A DNA stretch of 64,000 nt, taken from contig NC_014640.1 of the NCBI RefSeq assembly GCF_000165835.1, positions 248,001-312,000 of the forward strand. Direction: 5' to 3'. The notes under the pieces are model-generated. The model saw only the letters and a list, made by a program, of their open reading frames with translations, was not told the origin of the DNA and searched no databases. Positions 8,767-16,962 of this stretch are shown one piece after another. Each line of letters opens with the position of its first letter. Within the stretch, counting starts at the first letter, position 1. The DNA comes from Achromobacter xylosoxidans A8. Its GTDB lineage: Bacteria; Pseudomonadota; Gammaproteobacteria; Burkholderiales; Burkholderiaceae_B. Position numbers and translations under genes: made by a program.

Positions 8767-9555
8767 TTATCGAAATACAGCCTGTGGTTTGTAAGCTGGG
8801 GCAAGATACCGCCCCGGCGTCTTCCCCGTCATCTGGCGGAAGTACGCAATGAACGCGCTGTCGCTGGCAAAGCCCAGATCGAACGCCACCGCGGTCACGC
8901 TCTGGCCCGCGGCCAGCAGATCCACGGCGCGCAGCAGGCGCCAGAGCTGGCGCCAGGCCTGATAGCTCATGCCGGTTTCGCGCTGGAATATCCGGGTGAT
9001 GGTGCGCGCGCTCGCGCCGACGCGCCCGGACAGCGCGTCGAGTTCGGGCGGAAGTTCCTCCAGGTCCAGGCCGGCCAGGCGGCGGTCGGTGGGCACGGGC
9101 AGCAGCATGGGCTCCTGCCGCGCCATGCGCAGTTCGTCCATGCAGACGGCCAGCAGGTTGCGCGGCGCGTCCGCGGACCAGTCGGTATCGAAGGGTTCCA
9201 GACTGATGCGCTCGAATACCTCGCGCAACAGCGGGGTCATCGAAAGTATGGCGGGGTTGGCGGCGGGTGCGGCGATACGCGCCGGGTCCAGATAGATCGA
9301 ACGGTATTCGACTTCGCCGCGGATCAGGACGCGGTGCTCGGTTGCTGGCGGGATCCAGGCCACGCGGATGGGAGGCAGCACCGCGATCAGCCCCGGCATC
9401 GCAAGGCGGATCGATCCCGCATGGGCGAACAATAGCTGACCCCGGCCGTGGCTATGCAGTCCGGAGTCGTGCTGTATCAAGCGCGACGCAATGCCCGTCA
9501 CGGGCTGCGCCATGGTGTCGGGGTTGAACGCGTCGGTGGGGGCAAGCCTGGCCAT
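8767..9555 (-). CDS. AraC-family transcriptional regulator with cupin sensor domain
   Basis: A 262-residue regulator. Residues 1-150 form a cupin-like ligand/sensor domain of the AraC type with HGLHSHGR-like spacing (here SGLHSHGRGQLLF) and IPPATEHRV. The C-terminal 100 residues are a double helix-turn-helix of AraC type (TRIFQRETGMSYQAW and ALGFASDSAFIAYFR-like LGFASDSAFIAYFRQMTGK). I chose ATG 9555; the frame extends to a TTG at 9594 with no ribosome site. It is divergent from the MFS transporter at 9648, with 92 bases between the starts, which is the usual arrangement for a local regulator of an efflux pump. The inducer is unknown. Confidence 0.85.
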   Translation of the reverse strand: MARLAPTDAFNPDTMAQPVTGIASRLIQHDSGLHSHGRGQLLFAHAGSIRLAMPGLIAVLPPIRVAWIPPATEHRVLIRGEVEYRSIYLDPARIAAPAANPAILSMTPLLREVFERISLEPFDTDWSADAPRNLLAVCMDELRMARQEPMLLPVPTDRRLAGLDLEELPPELDALSGRVGASARTITRIFQRETGMSYQAWRQLWRLLRAVDLLAAGQSVTAVAFDLGFASDSAFIAYFRQMTGKTPGRYLAPAYKPQAVFR

Positions 9556-9647
9556 TTGTCCGAGTTCCGATGTTTTTTGTCTTCCGGGCGACAACGGCGG
9601 CGGCAGCGTCCGGCTAAAAAACGGACTCCCTGTTTACCGACGCTGCC

Positions 9648-10778
9648 ATGTACCGCCGCCCGCCTCTTCCGCTTGTCATCCTGCTGCTGAGTTTTCCGCA
9701 GATAGTCGAGACGATATACAGCCCTGCTTTGCCGCTGATCGCGACAGCCTATCAGGCCGCGCCCGAGGAAGCGGCGCAGACGCTGTCGCTTTGGTTTGTG
9801 GCCTTCGCCTTCGGCGTGGTGGCGTGGGGACGGCTCTGCGATTTATGGGGCCGCAGGCCGGCATTGCTGGCAGGGCTGGCGATCTACGCGCTGGGCGCGG
9901 GCTGGGCCATGGCGGCGGGCGATTTCACACAGTTGATCGCCGCCAGGCTGGTCTCCGCTTTCGGCGCTGCCGTGGGCTCAATCGTAACGCAGACCGCCCT
10001 GCGCGATAGCTATCGGGGCCTGGAGCTGGCCCGCGTTTTTTCGATTCTGGGTATGGCATTGGCTGTGAGTCCTGCCGTCGGCATGTATGCCGGGCAGGAG
10101 ATCGCGGCGGCGGGCGGGGTCCATGGCGTATTCCTCGCGCTCGCCTTGCTCGCCGTCGCGCTGCTCGGCGCCAGCGCGCTACGCTGGCCCGAAACCCGGC
10201 CCCAGCCGCACTCGACGCCACCCTTCGGGCCGACATTGCGCGCCATGTTGCAGGACCGCGCAATCTGGCGCAGCGCGGCGCTGATTGCCATCTTCAATCT
10301 CGCGATCTTCGGCTACTACCAGCTGGGCCCTTTCCTTTTCGCTCGCCTGGAGAATTCCTGGCTTGGTTTCGGCGCAAGCGGCGTGGCGCTGGCCGCGGCC
10401 TCGCTATGCGGCGCCTTCCTCAACACGGTGTTGCTGCGGCGCGGGTGCGCACCCGAACGCCTCGTCCTGCTGGGCATCGTGCTGCTGGCGCTAGGGGCCG
10501 GGCTGGTGGCGGCGCTTAGTCAGAGTTCCGCGTTCCTCGTCGGCATGGCGTTGATTGCAGCGGCATACGCGATTGCCATTCCCAATATCCTGGCCCACGC
10601 GCTGCGGGCCTATGCGAACGCTGCCGGCACGGCGGGCGCAATCCTGAGTCTGATCTACTACAACCTGCTGGGGGCTGGGCTGGTTCTTGCCGGGCTGGGG
10701 CAAAGGCTGGATCTGCTGCTGGCCTGCTGTGCTGCGCTTGCGGTGGCTGCGTATGCGATGAAGGCGCGGGGTATCTGA
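9648..10778 (+). CDS. MFS drug/metabolite efflux transporter (Bcr/CflA-like)
   Basis: A 376-residue membrane protein with about 12 predicted helices. Near the second loop it carries GRLCDLWGRRPALLAG, the MFS motif A (G-x3-D-x2-G-R-[RK]). The N-terminus resembles the Bcr/CflA class: a short arginine-containing head, then a helix leading to SPALPLIATAYQ. Family members export drugs, sugars or amino-acid derivatives by proton antiport across the inner membrane. The gene is divergent from the AraC regulator and probably controlled by it. No clear Shine-Dalgarno precedes ATG 9648, so the start or a leaderless transcript is uncertain. The substrate cannot be read from the sequence. Confidence 0.82.
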   Translation: MYRRPPLPLVILLLSFPQIVETIYSPALPLIATAYQAAPEEAAQTLSLWFVAFAFGVVAWGRLCDLWGRRPALLAGLAIYALGAGWAMAAGDFTQLIAARLVSAFGAAVGSIVTQTALRDSYRGLELARVFSILGMALAVSPAVGMYAGQEIAAAGGVHGVFLALALLAVALLGASALRWPETRPQPHSTPPFGPTLRAMLQDRAIWRSAALIAIFNLAIFGYYQLGPFLFARLENSWLGFGASGVALAAASLCGAFLNTVLLRRGCAPERLVLLGIVLLALGAGLVAALSQSSAFLVGMALIAAAYAIAIPNILAHALRAYANAAGTAGAILSLIYYNLLGAGLVLAGLGQRLDLLLACCAALAVAAYAMKARGI

Positions 10779-10794
10779 GAACATGGGCGAGACC

Positions 10795-10841
10795 GCAGCC
10801 AGTGGAGCATGTGGTTCCGCCCCTACCAGGCCACTGGCTGC
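10795..10841. terminator. Inverted repeat between convergent genes (bidirectional terminator candidate)
   Basis: Arms GCAGCCAGTGG (10795-10805) and CCACTGGCTGC (10831-10841) are an exact 11-base inverted repeat with a 25-base loop. It fills the gap between the convergent MFS gene (ends 10778) and the ohr gene (ends 10842). There is no T-run, so termination by this hairpin is an inference from position. Confidence 0.5.
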
Positions 10842-11336
10842 TTAGCTGAGATGCACGGAAGACGCGATGCCCTGATCCGCCATCTTCGAATACGGGCAGA
10901 TCGTTTCGGTTTCGTGGACCAGCGCCAATGCCATGTCCTTGGCCATCCCAGGCAAGGAAATCTCCAGCCTGGCCTTGATGCAGAACAGGCCGTCAAACGC
11001 TTCGCGCGCGAAAGTGGTGGTGCAGTGGATGGCGAAATCTGCCGGCAGCGGGACATTGTTTTTCATGGCGACCAGTCTCATGGCGCCATGAAAGCACGCG
11101 GCAAAGCCCGCCGCGAACAATTGCTCGGGATTGGTGCCGCCGCCATTGCCGCCCAGTTCCTTGGGCAGCCTGAGTTCGAGCTCCAGTTCGCCGTCATTCG
11201 AGACGGCCTTGCCGGACGCGCGGCCGTGTCCGGACGCGCCGCCGGTCACGGAGACGGTAGTCGTGTACAGAGGCAGATCATCTGTGCCGACATAGGGATC
11301 CAGGAGCGAAACGGGCGGCGCGTACGGGGTTTTCAA
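10842..11336 (-). CDS. ohr: Organic hydroperoxide resistance protein (Ohr/OsmC family)
   Basis: A 164-residue Ohr-type thiol peroxidase. Both redox cysteines are in the expected blocks: Cys81 in GTNPEQLFAAGFAACFHGA and Cys147 in ICPYSKM. Ohr reduces organic hydroperoxides and fatty-acid peroxides in the cytoplasm, using lipoylated proteins as reductant in studied members. The start is TTG at 11336; GAGGAG lies about 7 bases upstream, which supports it over any downstream ATG. At about 164 residues it is slightly longer than typical Ohr (about 140), with an extended N-terminus. No ohrR gene is adjacent; the next gene upstream is a Crp-type regulator on the same strand. Confidence 0.88.
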   Translation of the reverse strand: MKTPYAPPVSLLDPYVGTDDLPLYTTTVSVTGGASGHGRASGKAVSNDGELELELRLPKELGGNGGGTNPEQLFAAGFAACFHGAMRLVAMKNNVPLPADFAIHCTTTFAREAFDGLFCIKARLEISLPGMAKDMALALVHETETICPYSKMADQGIASSVHLS

Positions 11337-11415
11337 GGCAGACTCCTCAGGTGCGGAAGGGCGGTTTGTTGTTTTAGCCGCGGCAACTATAGAGTCGTCC
11401 CCATCGTGCGAAAAG

Positions 11416-11455
11416 ACAGAATTTCTGTTCTGCGCGGTATCTTTTCTTATACCGC
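11416..11455. promoter_or_regulatory. Two inverted repeats upstream of ohr
   Basis: ACAGAA-T-TTCTGT (11416-11428) and GCGGTAT with ATACCGC (11434-11440 and 11449-11455, 8-base loop) lie between the Crp-type gene stop (11469) and the ohr start (11336). On the minus strand they could form hairpins ending the upstream transcript, or be an operator for ohr. The sequence alone does not decide. Confidence 0.4.
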
Positions 11456-11468
11456 TGGGTTCGGTTTC

Positions 11469-12218
11469 TTAGGTGCTCCGCTTGACGTCGGCCAGCCTGT
11501 GCAGCTCGTCCACGTCGAGGATGGCCAGCCCGCCATAGTAGGTTTCCAGCACACCCGCTCGGGCGAGCCTGGCGAGCGCTGCATTGCAGCGTTGCCGCGA
11601 AATGCCGCACAGGCCTGCGATTTCCTCTTGGGAAACCTTGAGACGGCCATTCGTGCCGGAATGCCTTTCCGCGTTGAATTGCGCCGCGACGGCGCGCGCG
11701 ACCGTGGTGTCGACGTCCAGCAGCACATTGGAGGTGAAGCTGCTCATCAGCCAGTCCACCCGCTGCGCCAGGTGCGTCATCAGCGCCTTGGTGAATTCGA
11801 TATTGTGGTTCCACAGGCGTTCACAGGTCTCGCGCGGCAGTATCACGATCTGGCTGGGCCTGAGGGCGACCACCTCGTATTCAAACCGCTGGCGGCGGAT
11901 CATGGTGGCTTCGCCGAACCAGCTGCCGGTGCTGAACCCGGCCAGGGACAGCGTCTTGCCGTCGGCGCCGGGCGAGGACCATTTCACCAAGCCCTGTACC
12001 ACGCCATACCATCCCGGCGAACGGCTGCCCGCCCGGAACAGGAATTCGCCGGCCGCCAGCGATACAACTCGCAGTTCCGCGCGGATCATGGTGCGTTCGA
12101 GTTCCGGCAGGCCCTTGTACCAAGGAACCACGTCGAGCATCTTGTCCACCGCGCCCTGCGCGCGCCGCCGCGTCGCGCTCAAGCGTTCGTTGCCGGCATC
12201 GGCTGGCGGTTCGCGCAT
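11469..12218 (-). CDS. Crp/Fnr-family transcriptional regulator
   Basis: A 249-residue regulator with an N-terminal cyclic-nucleotide-binding-like beta barrel (about residues 25-150, with SPGWYGVVQGLVKW and STGSWFGEATMI) and a C-terminal Crp-type winged helix (EEIAGLCGISRQRCNAALA). Iron-sulphur cysteines of Fnr are not seen. ATG 12218 is preceded by AAGGAGGAAG, a strong ribosome site, so the longer upstream frame is not used. It is divergent from the receptor-BKACE-SDR operon at 12362 and may control it. The effector molecule is unknown. Confidence 0.85.
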   Translation of the reverse strand: MREPPADAGNERLSATRRRAQGAVDKMLDVVPWYKGLPELERTMIRAELRVVSLAAGEFLFRAGSRSPGWYGVVQGLVKWSSPGADGKTLSLAGFSTGSWFGEATMIRRQRFEYEVVALRPSQIVILPRETCERLWNHNIEFTKALMTHLAQRVDWLMSSFTSNVLLDVDTTVARAVAAQFNAERHSGTNGRLKVSQEEIAGLCGISRQRCNAALARLARAGVLETYYGGLAILDVDELHRLADVKRST

Positions 12219-12361
12219 CGTCTTCCTCCTTCGTCGCTGTTTTGTGGCGTCGCTCAGGTAAACCCTAGGCCGCTTTGTCACCATGATGACTGTCCGCCGC
12301 CGGCGCCCAGCACCAGAATAGCCGAGGTTCCAGACGCCAAAACCCACAAGAGGAGACAAGC

Positions 12362-13585
12362 ATGTTGCCCATGCAAGGCATGATGTGCCGCAGCGCCCTG
12401 GCCTGCGGTCTGGCCGTGTCGCTGCTGCACGCCCCTGCGGCCCAGGCGCAGATTTCTGACGATGTTATTCGAATCGGCTTCATCACCGACATGTCCGGCG
12501 TGTACTCGGGGCCGGATGGCCCCGGCGGCGCCGAGGCCATCAAGATGGCGATCCAGGAGATGGGCGGCGAGATCAACGGCAAGAAGATCGAGCTGCTGAC
12601 GGCCGACCATCAGAACAAGGCGGACATCGCTTCGGCCAAGGCGCGCGAATGGTTCGACCAGGCGGGCCTGGACATGCTGATCGGGGGCACCAATTCCAGC
12701 ACGGCGCTGGCCATGTCCAAAGTGGCGGCCGACAAGAAGCGGCCCATCATCGTGGTGGGCGCGGGCGCCCCGGCGTTGACCAACGAGCAATGCACGCCCT
12801 ACACCCTGAACTACGCTTACGACACCGTGGCGCAGGCGCGCGGCACCGGCGCGGCGGTGGTCAAGGCAGGCGGCAAGAAATGGTACTTCCTGACCGCGGA
12901 TTACGCGTTCGGCAATGCCTTGCAGGCCGACACGACGAAGGTGGTCGAGGCCGGCGGCGGCACCGTCGTCGGATCGGTCAGGCACCCACTGGCGGCCAGC
13001 GACTTTTCGTCCTTCCTGTTGCAGGCGCAAAGCAGCAAGGCGGATATCCTCGCCTTGGCCAACGCCGGCGCGGACGCGACCAACTCGATCAAGGCCGCCA
13101 ATGAATTCGGCATCACCAAGACCATGCGTCTGGCGGGGCTGATCATGTTCATCAACGACATCCACGCCATGGGGCTGCCGGCTTCGCAAGGCATGTACCT
13201 GACGGACAGCTGGTACTGGAATACGTCGGACGAAACCCGCGCCTGGGGCCGCGCCTTCTTCGAGCGGCGTAAGGCCATGCCTTCCTCGCTACAGGCGGCC
13301 GATTACTCTGCGGCGCTGCAATACCTGCGGGCGGTCAAGGCCACGGGCACTGACGACGCCGACCGCGTGCTGGCCTATCTGCGCGAAAACAAGCTGAACG
13401 ACGTCTACATCAAGAACGGCGTGGTGCGGCCGGACGGGCGGGTCGTGCACGACATGTACCTGCTGCAGGTCAAGACGCCGGAACAGTCCAAGGAGCCCTG
13501 GGACTACTTCAACGTCGTGCAGACCATCGACGGCAACCAGGCCTTCACCACCAAGGAAGAGAGCCGCTGCGCGCTCTGGAAGTGA
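12362..13585 (+). CDS. ABC transporter substrate-binding protein (branched-chain amino acid type)
   Basis: A 407-residue periplasmic protein with a signal peptide ending near AAQAQ (about residue 30) and a type I periplasmic-binding fold (LivJ/Peripla_BP_6): IRIGFITDMSGVYSGPDGPG and MGGEINGKKIELLTADHQNKAD near the front, ASDFSSFLLQAQSSKADIL in the second lobe. GAGGAG lies just before ATG 12362. Receptors of this group bind amino acids, amides, aromatic acids or other small carboxylates. No permease or ATPase genes are adjacent, so it either shares a transporter elsewhere or serves as an orphan receptor. It is followed within 6 bases by a beta-keto acid cleavage enzyme, suggesting the ligand is fed into that pathway. 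Confidence 0.88.
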   Translation: MLPMQGMMCRSALACGLAVSLLHAPAAQAQISDDVIRIGFITDMSGVYSGPDGPGGAEAIKMAIQEMGGEINGKKIELLTADHQNKADIASAKAREWFDQAGLDMLIGGTNSSTALAMSKVAADKKRPIIVVGAGAPALTNEQCTPYTLNYAYDTVAQARGTGAAVVKAGGKKWYFLTADYAFGNALQADTTKVVEAGGGTVVGSVRHPLAASDFSSFLLQAQSSKADILALANAGADATNSIKAANEFGITKTMRLAGLIMFINDIHAMGLPASQGMYLTDSWYWNTSDETRAWGRAFFERRKAMPSSLQAADYSAALQYLRAVKATGTDDADRVLAYLRENKLNDVYIKNGVVRPDGRVVHDMYLLQVKTPEQSKEPWDYFNVVQTIDGNQAFTTKEESRCALWK

Positions 13586-13590
13586 ACCTC

Positions 13591-14505
13591 ATGAGCAAAC
13601 GCAAAGTCATCGTCACCATTGCCCCGACCGGGGGCATGGCATTCAAGAGCCAGAACCCGCACCTGCCCACGCAGCCGCTGGAAATCGCGGAGGACGTATA
13701 CCGCTGCTATAACGCCGGCGCCAGCGTGGTGGCGCTGCACGCGCGCCGGCCGGACGACCAGGCGACCTGCGACGCCTCGGTATACCGGGAAATGAACCGG
13801 CTCATCCGTGACCGCTGCGATATCGTGCTGAACAACTCCACCGGCGGCGGGGTGCATGGCGACATGGTCAAGGAGACCACGCCGGGCACATGGGAGATCC
13901 TGTGGGAAGAGCGACTCAAGGGCATGGACGCTGGCGCCGAGATGTGCACGCTGGACGCCACGACCTTGAACCTCGCGTTCGGCGACCGCGAATACCTGAT
14001 GAACACGCCGCTTAGCAAGGCCCGCGAACTGGCCGCCGGCATGCAGGCGCGCGGCATCAAGCCAGAATGGGAGGTCTTCAGCCCCACGCACATCCTGCAG
14101 GACGCCACCACGCTGATCGAAGAGGGGCTGGACGAAGGCCCCCATTTCATCAACCTGGTCATGAATGTGCATCGCAACTTCCAGAACGCCATGCCGTTTT
14201 CGGTACGGCACCTGCAGATGATGGTGGATCTGCTGCCCAAAAACAGCATCTTCTGCGTCAGCGGCATCGGACCGGCGCAGCTGGAGGCCAATATCGCCGC
14301 CCTGTTGCTGGGCGGCCATGCGCGGGTCGGCCTGGAGGACAACCTGTACTACCGCCACGGAGAGCTGGCCACCAACGTCCAGCTGACCGAGCGCGTCGTG
14401 CGCGTCATCCGCGAAATGGACATGGAGCCTGCCACGCCCGCGGAGGCGCGCGAGATCCTGGGCCTGCCGCTCAAAAGTGGAATCCGGCCCGAGTTCGCGC
14501 TCTGA
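13591..14505 (+). CDS. Beta-keto acid cleavage enzyme (BKACE, DUF849 family)
   Basis: A 304-residue TIM-barrel enzyme of the BKACE/Kce family, which condenses a beta-keto acid with acetyl-CoA and releases acetoacetate plus a CoA ester. Family features are the early IAPTGG, the strand SVVALHARRPDD, VNxxTGGG-like LNNSTGGG and VGLEDN near the end. The family normally has His-x-His in the second strand to hold the zinc; here it is Ala48-Leu-His50, so the first metal ligand is absent. ATG 13591 was chosen; a GTG at 13582 overlaps the receptor stop. Context (receptor before, SDR after) suggests oxidation of a hydroxy acid to a keto acid, then cleavage, as in carnitine-type pathways. Substrate unknown. 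Confidence 0.82.
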   Translation: MSKRKVIVTIAPTGGMAFKSQNPHLPTQPLEIAEDVYRCYNAGASVVALHARRPDDQATCDASVYREMNRLIRDRCDIVLNNSTGGGVHGDMVKETTPGTWEILWEERLKGMDAGAEMCTLDATTLNLAFGDREYLMNTPLSKARELAAGMQARGIKPEWEVFSPTHILQDATTLIEEGLDEGPHFINLVMNVHRNFQNAMPFSVRHLQMMVDLLPKNSIFCVSGIGPAQLEANIAALLLGGHARVGLEDNLYYRHGELATNVQLTERVVRVIREMDMEPATPAEAREILGLPLKSGIRPEFAL

Positions 14506-14517
14506 CAAGGAAACGCC

Positions 14518-15294
14518 ATGAGCAATTCACTGCAAGGTAAACGCGTCCTCATCACGGCGGGCGCGCAAGGGATAGGCCTGGCGATCGCGCGCAGGTTCCT
14601 GGAGGCGGGCGCCGAGGTACATGTCTGCGACGTGGACGAAGCGGCGTGCAAGGCGGCCGCCGCCGAGCATCCGCGCCTGGGCGTCAGCGTGACGGACGTG
14701 TCCAGCGAAGCGCAAGTCCAGGCCATGTTCGGCGAGCTGACGGAAAAATGGGGCAAGCTCGACGCCCTCGTCAACAATGCGGGGGTGTCCGGTCCGACCA
14801 ACCGGCTGGAGGAAACCACGCTGGACGCATGGCAGCGCACGCTGGACGTCAATCTGACCGGAACCTTCCTGTGCGCGCGCAGCGCGGTGCCGCTGCTGCG
14901 GGCGGCAGGCGGCGGCGCCATCGTCAATATCTCGTCTGTTGCGGGGCGCCTGGGCTTTTCGTTGCGCACGCCCTATAGCGCCAGCAAATTCGGCTTGGCC
15001 GGCTTGACGCAGACCTGGGCCATGGAGCTGGGGCCGTCGAACATCCGCGTCAATTCCGTGCTGCCGGGCGTCGTCTCGGGCGACCGGGTCGAACGGATCA
15101 TCGCCGCCCGCGCCGCCGCCAGCGGCGTGAGCAACGATGCGATGCGCGAGCAGCTGGTGGACAAGGTGTCGTTGCGCCGCATGACCAGTCCGCAGGACAT
15201 CGCCAATCAGGTGGCCTACCTTTGTTCCGACGAGGGCGCCATCATCAGCGGCCAGAGCATCTCCGTCTGCGGCAATGTGGAGTATCTGGGCTGA
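14518..15294 (+). CDS. SDR-family oxidoreductase
   Basis: A 258-residue classical short-chain dehydrogenase. The nucleotide-binding motif is seen as TAGAQGIG (residues about 13-20), followed by NNAG, catalytic Ser in ISSVAG and Y-x3-K in YSASK. Asp in CDVDEA after the second strand suggests NAD rather than NADP. It follows the BKACE gene by 12 bases with AAGGAAA upstream of ATG. In context it probably oxidises the 3-hydroxy acid that the BKACE enzyme cleaves, or a related alcohol. It is the last gene of the operon; a hairpin follows at 15313. Confidence 0.88.
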   Translation: MSNSLQGKRVLITAGAQGIGLAIARRFLEAGAEVHVCDVDEAACKAAAAEHPRLGVSVTDVSSEAQVQAMFGELTEKWGKLDALVNNAGVSGPTNRLEETTLDAWQRTLDVNLTGTFLCARSAVPLLRAAGGGAIVNISSVAGRLGFSLRTPYSASKFGLAGLTQTWAMELGPSNIRVNSVLPGVVSGDRVERIIAARAAASGVSNDAMREQLVDKVSLRRMTSPQDIANQVAYLCSDEGAIISGQSISVCGNVEYLG

Positions 15295-15312
15295 GGCGAC
15301 AGCACCCCTGGC

Positions 15313-15331
15313 GAACCGTCGGCGACGGTTC
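15313..15331 (+). terminator. Hairpin after the SDR gene
   Basis: GAACCGTC and GACGGTTC form an exact 8-base stem with a GGC loop, 18 bases past the SDR stop. There is no T-run. A second small hairpin, GGCGAA-TTG-TTCGCC, follows at 15360-15374. The position suits a transcript end for the receptor-BKACE-SDR operon. Confidence 0.45.
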
Positions 15332-15423
15332 CAGAAAACCTGAGCGTCAGTTCGATCCAGGCGAATTGTTCGCCGTGTCCGGAAGTTCTAGACTGGACTC
15401 GTACATGCTTTGTGTACCGCTGG

Positions 15424-15451
15424 CCGTCGCATAGCGGTCTTGCAGCGACGG
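15424..15451 (+). promoter_or_regulatory. Leader hairpin next to the terC ribosome site
   Basis: CCGTCGC (15424-15430) pairs exactly with GCGACGG (15445-15451). The GGGAGG ribosome site for terC begins immediately after the hairpin, and a weaker GTACA/TGTAC repeat lies just before it. This could modulate terC translation. I do not see the conserved core of the yybP-ykoY manganese riboswitch. Confidence 0.3.
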
Positions 15452-15463
15452 CGGGAGGTCCTG

Positions 15464-16447
15464 ATGACTCAGGTCGAGACCTTTGCCACCCTGCCGATGT
15501 GGGCGGGGTTCGTCGGGTTTGTGCTGGTCGTGCTGGCGCTGGATCTGTACGTGCTGGGCGGCCGCCATGCGCACCGCGTGCGGCCCCGCGAAGCCCTGTT
15601 CTGGGTGGGCGTATGGATGGCGCTGGCAGCCTTGTTCGGCGCCCTGATGTGGTGGTATCTGGATGCCACCCTGGGGCGAGCCGTTGCGCACCGCAAGACG
15701 CTGGAGTTCTACACCGGCTATCTGATCGAACTGTCCCTGTCCGTGGACAATATGTTCGTCTTTTCGCTGATCTTCGGCTACTTCGTGGTGCCGCTGGAAT
15801 TGCAGCGCCGGGTGCTGTTGTATGGCGTGCTGGGCGCCATCGTGATGCGGGTTTGCATGATACTCGCCGGCGTATGGCTGCTGTCGCGCTTCGACTGGCT
15901 GTTTTACGTGTTCGGCCTGCTGCTGGTGGTAACCGGCGCCAGGATGCTGGCCCGGGCGGATCATCAGCCTGATATCGCCCGCAATCCGCTGGTGCGCATG
16001 CTGCGGTCTTCCATGCGCATTACCAAGGACTACCACGGCGAATCGTTCTTCGTGCGCATTGGCGGCCTGCGGTATGCCACGCCCATGTTCGTGGTGCTGC
16101 TGATGATAGAGGCGAGCGACGTGGTGTTCGCGGTCGACAGCATCCCCGCCATCTTCGCCGTCACTACCGACCCGTTCCTGGTCTTTACATCCAACATTTT
16201 CGCCATCATGGGCCTGCGGGCGCTGTATTTCCTGCTGGCCGACATGCGGGAGCGTTTCCGCTACCTCAAGCACGGACTTGCCGCGGTGCTCATCATCATC
16301 GGCGGCAAGATGCTGGCCGCGCCATGGTTCCATGTGCCGGTGCAGTGGTCGCTAGTAGCGGTAGGCTTGATCTTGCTGGCATCCGTGGGCGCCAGCATGT
16401 TCCTGCCCAGACGGGCCGCGGCCAAGGCCGCGGGTCCCAAGGGCTGA
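15464..16447 (+). CDS. TerC-family integral membrane protein (Alx-like)
   Basis: A 327-residue inner-membrane protein with about nine hydrophobic helices. TerC/Alx signatures are present: LSVDNMFVFSLIFGYF around residue 90 and EASDVVFAVDSIPAIFAV around residue 215, each carrying the acidic residues thought to bind metal. Members of this family export manganese or calcium, or help load metal on exoenzymes; older annotation ties them to tellurite resistance. ATG 15464 has GGGAGG 7 bases upstream; an in-frame start at 15410 lies inside the leader. The length matches the Alx branch. It is followed after 23 bases by a universal stress protein, probably in one transcript. Confidence 0.87.
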   Translation: MTQVETFATLPMWAGFVGFVLVVLALDLYVLGGRHAHRVRPREALFWVGVWMALAALFGALMWWYLDATLGRAVAHRKTLEFYTGYLIELSLSVDNMFVFSLIFGYFVVPLELQRRVLLYGVLGAIVMRVCMILAGVWLLSRFDWLFYVFGLLLVVTGARMLARADHQPDIARNPLVRMLRSSMRITKDYHGESFFVRIGGLRYATPMFVVLLMIEASDVVFAVDSIPAIFAVTTDPFLVFTSNIFAIMGLRALYFLLADMRERFRYLKHGLAAVLIIIGGKMLAAPWFHVPVQWSLVAVGLILLASVGASMFLPRRAAAKAAGPKG

Positions 16448-16470
16448 GTCCCACGAACCGGAGATCTGTC

Positions 16471-16890
16471 ATGAACACGATCATTCTTGCCACCGATGGG
16501 TCCAGTCACAGCGACGCCGCCGCGCGCTATCTGGTCGAAGGCTCTTTGCTGAACCGGGACTTCACGGTGCACGTACTGCATTGCGAGGCCGACGTGACTG
16601 GCGATGTCAAAGCCTTCATCGGCCAGGCCGACATCGACGCCTGGCATCACGAAGAGAGCGACAAGGCAATGAAGTCCGTGGTCGACATCCTGCGTGCGGG
16701 GAATGTCAGCTTCGAATGCCATGAGCTCACGGGACACACGCCGGACAAGATCGTGGCGCATGCGATCAAGGTCGGCGCATCGGCCATCGTGATGGGCTCG
16801 CACCATCGGGCGCCGTTTCTGGATGCTTTGCTGGGGTCGGTGTGCGCGCGGGTCATTGCCCATGCGCCCTGCCCGGTGCTGCTGGTCTGA
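16471..16890 (+). CDS. Universal stress protein (UspA family)
   Basis: A 139-residue single-domain Usp. It begins TIILATDGSSHSDAAARYL, typical of the family, and ends with the ATP-binding loop GSHHRAPFLDALLGSV followed by HAPCPVLLV. Such proteins bind ATP and support survival under stress in the cytoplasm. ATG 16471 follows CCGGAG. It is 23 bases after terC, suggesting co-expression of a metal/pH membrane protein and a stress protein. A longer frame from 16324 overlaps terC and is not needed. Confidence 0.87.
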   Translation: MNTIILATDGSSHSDAAARYLVEGSLLNRDFTVHVLHCEADVTGDVKAFIGQADIDAWHHEESDKAMKSVVDILRAGNVSFECHELTGHTPDKIVAHAIKVGASAIVMGSHHRAPFLDALLGSVCARVIAHAPCPVLLV

Positions 16891-16962
16891 GGGGCGGCGG
16901 GCGTCGCCAGGCCGGGCGGTGGTATCTTCTGCGTGTTTCTTCGCAATACGCAGTGTTTCTTC

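Noticed and set aside
15295..15463. yybP-ykoY manganese riboswitch before terC
   Set aside because: The conserved core of that RNA is not visible; only simple hairpins are present.
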